64,000 nucleotides of DNA from Saccopteryx bilineata. Lineage: Eukaryota > Chordata > Mammalia > Chiroptera > Emballonuridae. Within the stretch, counting starts at the first letter, position 1; each line of letters opens with the position of its first letter. Where the stretch lies: NCBI RefSeq assembly GCF_036850765.1, contig NC_089493.1:131570239-131634238 (forward strand). The letters are read 5' to 3'. Below, piece after piece: positions 56,440 through 64,000 of this stretch. Both the position numbers and the translations under genes were made by a program. The notes under the pieces were generated by a model. It was not told the DNA's origin. It saw only the letters and a program-made list of their open reading frames with translations, and made no database searches.

Positions 56440-56600
56440 TCTTGGCTCCGCAGACTCCTGGCGTGTGACTTTGAGCAAGCCATGTGACTTACTCATCTGT
56501 TAAATGAGGTGATGACAGAGCTTCCAAGGGTCACTGTGAGGATGGAGCAAGTCCATGCAGAGACACACGTCATACTCTCTGAGTGTCGGCTGTCACCATT
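56440..56600 (+). repeat. MIR
   Basis: The phrases gactttgagcaagccatgtg, acttactcatctgttaaatg aggtgatgac and tcactgtgaggatggagcaa follow MIR. Confidence 0.75.
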
Positions 56601-56889
56601 GCTTCCTCAGGGTGGGGAAGGCCGCGTGTGGGAGATGTTCACGGAGAGTGTCTCGAGGATGAGGACACATGGGCAACAACTTGAAATACATGGCAAGAGG
56701 GGACATCTGGGGAACAGGCAAGGGAGCTGAGCATGCCTAGACTTAGGGTAAGAATGGGATGAGGTTGGCCATGGGCTGGTGGTACAGAGGCACACAGGGC
56801 TACGACGTCCTGAGGGACCTTGGGTATCATCACACTGAGAAGTTTGGACTTGTTCCTGCAGCGTGAGAGGGGCCATGAAATGGAGTATT
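56601..56889. other. Unique noncoding DNA, possibly old L2
   Basis: The phrase gagaagtttggacttgttcc tgcagcgtgagaggggccatg resembles L2 in reverse complement, but the case is weak. Confidence 0.3.
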
Positions 56890-57016
56890 TTTCTTCTCTT
56901 TTCTCTTTTTCCTTCTTCTCCTCCTTCTCCTCCTCTTCCTCCTCTTCTTTTCTTCTTCTTCATCTTCTTCTTCTTCTCCTCTCTCTCTCTCTCTCGTTTT
57001 TTTTTTATTTTTTTTA
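56890..57016. repeat. Pyrimidine-rich (TTC/TCC)n tract
   Basis: About 110 bp of ttcttctcctcc units, then (CT)n and poly(T). The antisense frame gives a Lys/Glu/Arg-rich peptide that is not a gene. Confidence 0.95.
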
Positions 57017-57189
57017 CCATAAAAGCACTATCTGTTCATGAGAAAAGACAGAGACAATATCTAAAGAAGTGTGTCCTATTAAGTAGGAAAGTTCTCTCTC
57101 TGCCCTGAGGTCTCATTCTGCCAGAGCTCTACTGTTGTTCGTCTGGTGAACCTCCCTCCAGAACTTTTTCTTTGCCTTTAGAAGTATAT

Positions 57190-57620
57190 TTATTGTGTTT
57201 TATTATTTTTTAAAAAAAGGAAAGAAAGAAATGGAATCAAATTGTGCACATGATCCTAACTTCCGTTTTCCGCAAGGCACCACCTCTGCGGGCATCGGCA
57301 GTGTCCCAGCACATGGGCCTCCTGTGTGGCTTCTTGTTGGTGCCTGACATTCCGTTGTTTGGACGTTGCCTAATGTATGTGACTAGTCCTGGGTGGATGA
57401 ATACCTAGGTTGCCTTCTACTTTTCACTTTTGCAAACAACATGTCAGTGACCAGCCTTGTATATCAGTCTCGCCAACACAGGGAAGCCTATTTGTGGGAG
57501 GGATTTCTAGATGAGGGATTGCTGGGCCTAAGGTTTGCCTGTTACATTCTGGTGGGTACAGCCACGTGGCTCTCCCAAAAGGCTGGGCCATTTCCAGCTC
57601 CTGTCCTGCAGTGAACATTG
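57190..57620 (-). mobile_element. Very old LINE-1 fragment
   Basis: The phrases ggttgccttctacttttcac ttttgcaaacaac, ggattgctgggcctaaggtt and ggctctcccaaaaggctggg fit the C-terminal region of an old L1 on the minus strand. Divergence is high. Confidence 0.5.
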
Positions 57621-59310
57621 TCAGCAGATCCACGGTTTCCAGCTACCTGGCTCACATTCAGAATGTAGAGGTGTTGACGGAGGCGTCCGCACTCCTGCAT
57701 TGAAACGTCCAATGACTTGCTCTCGTAGAGGTCTTTCTGACCCCTTGATACTGTGAGGAAGCCGCACCATGCTCATTTCGGGTTTGTGGCGGAGGCATGT
57801 ATTTCAGCGCAGCCAAATGTCACTTCCTGGAAAAAGGGAGATGTGGTGGGGGCGTTTACAGACACGGAAAGCCTTCTCCTTGGGTTCCCTGCCTGTTGAC
57901 ACCCATTCTTATCTCTAGGGGCCACTGTTTCTCCCCATTTTCTGTGTTGTCCCACAGGACACACACAACATTCGAAGTGATAACGGCTAATAAGTTATCA
58001 ACAGAAGTTATCAGGTGCCAATAAGTTCACAACAGAAATCCGTAATTAAGTTTGCAGCCTGTGGTCACTTGTAGCTCAAAAGACCCATCGGTTTTTCTCC
58101 CCTACCCTGCCCATGTATCCATCCAGGTCTGATGAGTTGGAGGCCCCAGGGCCTTCCTGAGAGCTGATCTCAGACCTGGTTCAGGGATAGAGCTCTGGAG
58201 ACACCCCAGTCTTTGTTCCAAAGTCAAATTTGTACCCTTAAATATAGGCCAGGGCCCCAACTATCATGGAGATGCTCCCACCTGCCTGGTTGACACCTGC
58301 CCACCTGCCTCCTCCGGGGGTGGGGGTTTGTTGTGCCGGTGGACCCTAACACAGGGCCTTGAACCCTCCCCTTTTTCCTCATGAATACTGAATTCTTCAA
58401 CTTGGGGACTGAGATGATTCCATTCCCTCTTGAAATCCTAGTTATCTAGAGGCTCCCAAATGGAGCTTGGTTCTTGTATGCTAAAGGTCATCTGATCACG
58501 TCCTCAGACCAGATACAGCAAAGTCATGGGCCCCCAGGTGGTGAGGGAGGGGCGTGGTGGGGTAATGAGGCTGTGCTGTACTGAGTCCTCTCTGAACTCT
58601 CATGACTCCATGCCACAAAGGTTCCCCTTCTGTGTCCCTCCATTAGCTTGTGAACTCCTGTTACTGTCCAGTGTGGGAAATGGGGCACGTGGTAGCTCTG
58701 GTCCATACCATCCTGCAGGGGAATGACAGACTCTCCATCATCCTGTGGCTGCCTCATCAGGAACACGTGGCTTTCTTCTGGCTCTGTGACAAAGAAGAGA
58801 AAATGGTAGAGTCACACGCTGGCTCTTAGATGCTTTGCCCAGCAGTGACGCAGGTTACTTTTGTTCACAGCCTACTGGCCATCTGGCCTCAACTGACTGG
58901 AAATGTGGGGGACATTGTGCAGAATAGCGAGAGGATAGCACTCAGAGCAAGGGTTTTAGAAGAGCCAAGGCCATGACTTCCTGTGCATTCTCTCCACCTG
59001 AGGTTGTATATATACATGTATGTGTGTGTTTAAAGTGTATGTTTATGCAGGTGTGTGGTGTGCTTATGTGTGTACATGTGTGCGGGCATGTGTGTACATG
59101 CTGTGAGCACAACTTGCAGAATGGGCTTGACCTGTGGAGAACAGTGCAAGAGGGCGGGAAGTGGGGACTTGGAAAGGGCTTAAGTGCCTGGCTAGAGGCT
59201 ATTCCAGGGGCTGAGGGGTGTCAGGGAAGTGGGTACCACAGGGGAGGCAGTGTGGAGCCCCACTAGGCTGGGGGACGGGACCTGTCTTGGGAACCTGTGT
59301 GGAGGTGAAC
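57621..59310. other. Unique noncoding DNA
   Basis: No gene seen. AT-rich sequence at 57965-58070 contains a short near-repeat of ataagttatcaacagaagtt and ataagttcacaacagaaatc. A TG-rich tract lies at about 59000-59105. Confidence 0.35.
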
Positions 59311-59329
59311 GCCCTGGCATTGTAGCAGG

Positions 59330-59724
59330 AATAACAGCTGATGGAGGATAGACGTCCTGACAACTTAATGAAGGAAAAGGAGTATATATGATATTAGTAG
59401 CCAGCGGAGCATGTGGGGCTAGTAACACCAAAGCACAAGCTCCCCAAAGTTAGAATTTTTTACATCTTATATACATTACAGCTTTAGCTTTCACGTGACA
59501 AGTGCCTGATTTCTTTGACTTCTTTGTTTACAGACCTACGTGACTTTTGTGTCCCTGGGAAGGGAGGGGGTATGAGAGGTCTGGACTGTCTGTCCTTGAC
59601 TATTCACATATCTAATTTTCCTTGCTGGTGCTGCAAGCTCATTTCAGGAAGCTGATAAAGGGCTTCACAATTGGGGTTTGTTACTTTTCAAACTTTCTCA
59701 GCCCTTCTAGTCCTTCCTCCCTCA
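59330..59724 (-). mobile_element. Probable 3' LTR of the provirus (left boundary unresolved)
   Basis: The minus strand reads tgagggaggaaggactagaa directly after a polypurine tract, the position where a 3' LTR begins. A TATA-like catatatactcc lies at about 59380-59392. I see no plain AATAAA on the minus strand, and the left edge cannot be fixed without a second LTR. Confidence 0.4.
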
Positions 59725-59738
59725 TTCCCCCCTTTGAG
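59725..59738 (-). other. Retroviral polypurine tract
   Basis: On the minus strand tctcaaaggggggaa precedes the TG of the putative LTR. This matches the gammaretroviral arrangement in which a purine run primes plus-strand DNA synthesis. Confidence 0.75.
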
Positions 59739-59767
59739 ACTCCAGAAGTCTCTTTTATACTGGACTC

Positions 59768-60601
59768 TCACTTTATTTTTAAAATTCCTGTGACATTTCC
59801 TAATAGTGGTGGGTAAAGTATATATGGGCCATAGTTTGCTGCTGTTTTGTGGCTTTTATCGTGCTCTTTAAACTGTTTAAAAGTGGCAGCAAACATAAAC
59901 CTAAGAGGCAGATTCCTAGGAATAGTATGTTTTAAAACCCATTGGCTGTCATCAGAAGTGTGGGGAGCCATTATATTTGGCATAGCCCTGGTGGGAACGA
60001 ATTCTTTGGCTTCCCGTGGCCATCTATCCCCTATTAGAGTTCCCCCATGTACGCAGCATAAGGTGACATTCAGGGAATAAGCTCTTTCTTCAGCCATCCT
60101 GAGAAATAAGTTCTTAGTTGATTGTGGTGGTGGGGGTAGGGGTTCAGTTGCTTCCTCATAGAAGGACTTATATACTTGGAAGGCTTGAGCAGGGTGATCT
60201 AGTACCTGACCTCTGATAAGGATTGGAACAGTTGGATCTAGCCCCTCCCCATTAATGCCAAGTATTAGTATTTCTCTACCCTCCAACTGGGGTTTAGGGA
60301 ATTGGTTATGATTAGCTCTAAAGGATTGCACCCATGGGTGGTGACAGAGCTGCCCCTTTCTTAAAATATATTTCTTTTTTTTTTTTAGAGGTGTTTCTTC
60401 CCAAGTAGCCCACCGGACATATGACCAATATTCACAAATTATTCTATAGGGGTAGCTATGAGCTCATATATATTTTTCATTTACCCTGTAGCTTCTTTCC
60501 TAGCCAAGGGGCCTACATCCCCCCCCCCTTTTTTTTAAGTATCTTTTTTTTTTAATTTTATTTATTCATTTTAGAGAGGAGAGAGAGAGAGGGAGAGAGA
60601 C

Positions 60602-60636
<35 letters not shown>

Positions 60637-61140
60637 AGAGACAGGGGGGAGGAGCTGGAAGCATCAACTCCCATATGTGCCTTGACCAGGCAAGCCCAGG
60701 GTTTCGAACCGGTGACCTCAGCATTTCCAGGTTGACGCTTTATCCACTGCGCCACCACAGGTCAGGCTCCTACATCCCCTTTTTACATGACTCATAGTGG
60801 CACATGCATCAAACCTTAAGATGACTTGTTCTGGCTTTCGTTTCACCCTAGTTTGTGTCATGGTTGGCCCATTATTTCATCCCCAAACTCCTCTAGTGCT
60901 TTTATCTCAAACACTACTTTGGTGGGAGGTTCTGTGGGGTTATAACAGATGTAAGGTTGGTCATTTCCTGGGTCATATACTGAATATTGAGTCTGATTAT
61001 AGGTATATATCCCTTTCTGGTTTCCTTGGCATTTATAGAAGCTATAGAAAAGCAAGGTGGTGGAGACTTTTTTACCTTCTTTGGTGATGTAGATATGTAG
61101 TTCACAGTCTTCCATCCTAGTTCCCCTCCCTTCCTAGAGT
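59768..61140 (-). pseudogene. Endogenous retroviral env, truncated and SINE-interrupted
   Basis: Two open segments are visible, 61115-60858 and 60331-59768, with a Ves-like SINE at 60529-60768 between them. The second segment (187 codons) has surface-subunit features like those of ERV3/HERV-R-type env, including SLNVTLCCVHGG and a GDRWPREA motif. Without the SINE the region covers only about 380 codons. I see no transmembrane subunit with a CX6CC motif, fusion peptide or membrane anchor before the polypurine tract, so most of TM appears deleted. No functional product is expected. Confidence 0.8.
60529..60768 (-). mobile_element. Ves-like SINE inside env
   Basis: A minus-strand copy with a long (GA)n run (about 60575-60635) and the usual ending ccactgcgccaccacaggtc aggc. 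The duplication cctacatcccc with adjacent T run lies at 60512-60528 (with expanded C run) and 60769-60784. Confidence 0.95.
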
Positions 61141-61171
61141 CCAATTATAAGGAGCCCTACAGAGAGGTTCC

Positions 61172-62152
61172 TCAGGCTTCGGTCATATGTGGCCCAGCCA
61201 GCTTCTGGTTTGTGGCTGGAGCAGGGCATGTTGTCTTTCTCAGGGTCAACTTACAGGGATTGGTGGAATCCATCTGCACCATCCACAAAGGGGTCTCTGC
61301 GGGAGCTGCCGGCTTCAGGAGACTGTGGTGAACCCAGGCAGATATTCCCTCTACTTTGGCAGCTGTTGGAGTGGTCAGGATCACAGTGTGGGGTCCTTTC
61401 CACTTGGGATGGAGGGGTGCTGGGTTCCAATCTTTGACCCACACCTGGTTACCTGGGGGAAAAGGATGAACAGAAGAAAACAGACTGATTGGAGCCGCCC
61501 TATCCAACACCCGCTTGGATATGGTACAGTCTACCGTGCCTAAAGCATCTAGTTGTCTGTGTAGTTCTGTTTCTCCTAGTTCTTGAGGGTCCCTAGAAAA
61601 CTGTAATATTGGAGGAGGCCCATTGTATAATATCTCATAAGGTAAGTACTCAGTGTTCTTGGATGGAGTACACCGAATTTTAAACAGAATTAAAGGTAAA
61701 GCTTGCACCTATTTAAGTTTGGTCCCCTGACATAATTTGTTAAGCCCTAACTTTAGAGTCCTATTCATGCGTTCCACCTTCCCCAAACTCTGTGGTCTGT
61801 GTGTCACATGAAGCTTCCAGGTGATGTCTAAGGCTTCTGCTGTTTCCACCTTAGTCATAAAAGCAGGGCCATTGTCAGAGCCTATCTGAAGTGGCAGTCC
61901 AAACCTTGGAATGACTTTTCTGAGTAGTGTTTTTGTTATTTTTCTGGTCTTTTCAGTCTGGGTGGGATAGGCTTCTACCCACCCTGAGTAGGTGCATACT
62001 AGCACTAACAAGTACTGGTAGCCTTGGCTTCGAGGCATCTCAGTGAAATCCACTTGTACATCCTCAAAGGGTGTTGCCCTATAAGACTGGATACCTGGAG
62101 GCATCGAGGGTTCTTGTTTGGCATTGTTCTCTTGCCAGATTGGGCAGCGCAA
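61172..62152 (-). pseudogene. Endogenous retroviral integrase, one in-frame stop
   Basis: Retroviral integrase joins viral DNA to host DNA. From 62152 the frame shows the catalytic triad contexts: VQVDFTEM (first Asp), SDNGPAF (second Asp) and GKVERMNRT (Glu). A TAG at 61709-61711 lies after the core. The same frame then stays open to 61172 through the C-terminal domain, with WVKDWNPAPLHPKWKGP and WVHHSLLKPA, typical of gammaretroviral integrases. Apart from that stop the frame spans about 327 codons, well preserved for a fossil. The N-terminal zinc-binding part lies upstream and is disrupted. Confidence 0.9.
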
Positions 62153-62159
62153 GCTGACT

Positions 62160-62499
62160 CCTTTGGCTGTAAAAATACCTTCCTAGAAGTTTTTATGTTT
62201 TTTATTGTCCCATATGGGTAGCAGTGTATAAAGCCTGGACTACTGCCGTTCCTAATAGATGGGTGATGACAGTTCTACCATCTGGTAGTTGCATCTAGCT
62301 GTCCTTTAATTCTTTTGCCCCCTTTTTTTCTATTTACCTTTTTTCCTTCCTTAGAATATTTGGATGCAAGATCTGGAGCCTATGGGATGAGAGGGGTTAT
62401 AGTAGCCTTGTAGTAGGGCAGAGTAGAAGCCCACTTTGCCTCTACCTCTGCTCTGGATTTCCCTGGGCTTCTACCATTCTTCCCTTTGGGTGTCCTTGG
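62160..62499 (-). other. Pol segment between RNase H and integrase, decayed
   Basis: This lies where the RNase H C-terminus and integrase N-terminus should be. No long frame survives and I cannot identify the HHCC motif by eye. Confidence 0.5.
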
Positions 62500-63357
62500 C
62501 AGTGGATTACTGCTCATTGTTTGGCTTCCAAACTGCTTCTAGCAGCTGCAGAATTTCTCCTGGATATTTGAGGTCCTTGTCCCCAGCTGTCAGGAGCCCT
62601 TTTTTCTTATTTGTGGCCCTACAGACTTGCAGAGTAAGAAAGGCAAAGCAGAATTGGTAAAAAATGTTTGCTCTTTTTCCTTCACTGAGCTCTAGGGCCT
62701 GGGTCAGAGAAGTCAGTTCTGCCCGCTGAGCAGAAGTGCCTTGGGGCAGAGTCCATGCCTCCACAGTCTCTGTTAGAGTCACCCCTGCATACCCTGCTTG
62801 CCTTTCCCCTCCTGAGTTGACAGAGCTGCTCCATCTACATACAGCTCCCAATCTGGGTCTCTTGTGGGGTGGTCTAACACGTCTGGCTGGCTGAAGTACA
62901 CGGAGTCAAGCACTTCTAAGCAGTTGTGCGGCTGCTGTCCCTCCTCCACTAGGAGCAGTGTCACTGGGTTTAAAGTGGTACACACTTCTATTGCCAGCTT
63001 GGGTTTTCACAGAATAGACTCTGGTATTTGGTGAGATGGGCATTTGTGAGCCAATGATGCCCTTTTGCATCTATCAGAGTTACTACTGCATGAGGTACCC
63101 GCACATTCAAGTTTTGTCCCAAAGTCAATTTGTCTGCCTCTTCTACCAACATTGCTATGGCTGCTAAGGCTCTCAGGCACAGTGACCAGCCCTCAGTGAC
63201 TCCATCCAATTGTTTGAAGAGGTAAGCTACTGGTCTAGGTGTATTAACCCAAGTCCTAGGTTAATACACCTTCTATTGTCTTGCTCCTCTCTGAGAGGTA
63301 CAGCACAAAAGGTTTTGCTAGGTTAGGAAGACCTAGTGGTGGGGCAACTTGTAACTC
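62500..63357 (-). pseudogene. Endogenous retroviral RT connection and RNase H, frameshifted
   Basis: The segment 63209-62988 has ALAAIAMLVEEADKLTLGQN and VPHAVVTLIDAKGHHWLTNA, typical of gammaretroviral pol between RT and RNase H. RNase H follows in two frames: ELYVDGAAL (first catalytic Asp) in 62985-62779 and QRAELTSLTQALELSEGKRA (catalytic Glu) in 62851-62507. The next catalytic Asp context appears changed (YQFCFAF where family members have a TDSR-type motif). Upstream, 63357-63210 has further stops and a perfect inverted repeat. Confidence 0.88.
63237..63271. other. Perfect 13-bp inverted repeat in proviral pol
   Basis: The arms aggtgtattaacc (63237-63249) and ggttaatacacct (63259-63271) surround the 9-base spacer caagtccta. 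The related pol reading is disturbed exactly here, so the second arm may have arisen by local template switching. Confidence 0.9.
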
Positions 63358-64000
63358 CTTTTTATTTTAAAATTTTTAATTGATTTTAATTTATTGTGTT
63401 TAAATAGATTCTAGTGTCATCCTGAAAGCATCCCATCCTCCCTCCGTATTCCCCTCAATATCTCCCTTGCCCTCCCGCCTTCCCGTCAGGTTTATCCCAT
63501 CCTATCATCCCCTTTCCTTCTGTCCTCTTTTCCTCTGGTCCCTTTGATCCCGCCTGTCTCTATTCTATTCCTCAGTTCACATTGTTCATTGGATTCCTCA
63601 AATGAGTGAGGTCATGTGATATTTTTATTTCTCTGCCTGGCTTATTTCACTTAACATAATAGTTTCCAGGTCCATCCATGTTGTCACAAAAGGTCAGATT
63701 TTCTTCATTTTCATGGCCCCATAGTATTCCATTATGTATAGGTATCACTGCTTTTTAATCCACTCGTCCACTGACAGACACTTGGGCTATTTCCAGATCT
63801 TCACTATTGTGAACAATGCTGCCATAAACATGGGGGTGCATTTCTTCTTTTGAATCAGTGATATGGTGTTCTTAGGGTATATTCCTAAAAGTGGGATAGC
63901 TGGGTCAAAAGGCAGTTTGATTTTTAATTTTTTGAGGAATCTCCATACTGTTTTCCACAGAGGCTGCACCAGTCTGCATTCCCACCAGCAGTGCAGGAGG
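63358..64000 (-). mobile_element. LINE-1 3' part, truncated by window edge
   Basis: The left end is T/A-rich (the poly(A) region in reverse), followed by a 3' UTR that differs from the other two L1 copies (ctagtgtcatcctgaaagca). ORF2 C-terminal sequence follows on the minus strand ([20 protein letters not shown] near 63910-63969). It interrupts the provirus, so it is younger than it. Confidence 0.92.

Larger units (their letters stand above)
59725..63357 (-). mobile_element. Class I (gammaretrovirus-like) endogenous retrovirus, 3' portion
   Basis: On the minus strand the order is: end of reverse transcriptase/connection, RNase H, integrase, env, polypurine tract and putative LTR. The upstream part (gag, protease, most of RT, 5' LTR) is not in the window; the body is cut at 63357 by an L1 that continues off the right edge. 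The pol sequence has a gammaretroviral character, and the env remnant resembles class I elements of the ERV3/HERV-R kind. It contains stops, frameshifts, a shortened env and a SINE, so it is defective. Confidence 0.92.

Noticed and set aside
59212..59330. Candidate left end of the LTR at a tgaggggtgt motif
   Set aside because: It loosely mirrors the other LTR end but no poly(A) signal, target duplication or second LTR confirms it, so I left the boundary open.

Overview
This 64 kb window is mammalian nuclear DNA, almost certainly from a bat. The strongest evidence is a set of young tRNA-derived SINEs of three related types. One is Ves-like, with a head reading gtggcgcagtggataaagcg. One is Rhin-1-like, about 390 bp, with a head reading ggttggctcagcggtagagcg. 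The third is a longer type of about 340 bp with the same style of head. Ves and Rhin-1 SINEs are known from bats. Small class II DNA transposons (one hAT copy with a perfect 8-bp target duplication, one mariner-like copy with TA flanks) also fit bats, where DNA transposons stayed active unusually late. I cannot assign the family with certainty; a rhinolophoid or emballonurid bat is my best guess.

I find no intact cellular protein-coding gene, no exon I would defend, no true RNA gene and no CRISPR array. The window looks intergenic or deep-intronic: moderately GC-rich unique sequence strewn with ancient MIR and L2 fragments, microsatellites and younger insertions. All recognisable coding sequence belongs to retroelements, except one processed pseudogene of the cellular gene UFD1 (about 38.50-39.61 kb, minus strand), which is frameshifted and split by a SINE.

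Layout. 1-0.80 kb: 5' UTR of a minus-strand L1 that runs off the left edge. 0.8-7.2 kb: unique DNA with L2, MIR, a MER5-like fossil and a 133-bp tandem duplication. 7.25-10.33 kb: a 5'-truncated plus-strand L1 inserted in a MIR, itself holding two SINEs and ending in a short possible 3' transduction. 10.3-38.5 kb: GC-rich unique DNA with many MIR/L2 pieces, three SINEs, TG-rich tracts, a 136-bp non-tandem duplication (21354-21489 copied to 22606-22741, inside a MIR), a hAT miniature element (26.52 kb) and a mariner-like miniature element (28.50 kb). 38.5-40.15 kb: UFD1 pseudogene and two SINEs. 41.03-47.20 kb: a nearly full-length minus-strand L1 with degraded ORF1 and ORF2, inserted into an L2 with a 15-bp target duplication and carrying a second hAT copy. 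47.2-59.3 kb: unique DNA, SINEs, old L1 pieces and a palindromic DNA-transposon fossil split by a SINE. About 59.3-63.36 kb: a minus-strand class I (gammaretrovirus-like) endogenous retrovirus with the end of pol, a shortened env, a polypurine tract and a probable 3' LTR. 63.36-64.0 kb: the 3' part of another minus-strand L1 that interrupts the provirus and runs off the right edge.

The nesting gives a clear relative chronology. MIR, L2 and old L1 fragments are oldest. The L1 copies, the UFD1 pseudogene and the provirus come next. The SINEs with exact target duplications, and the hAT copy inside the L1, are youngest. Nothing here forms an operon-like or defence system; the interest is in genome dynamics and possible regulatory sequence.
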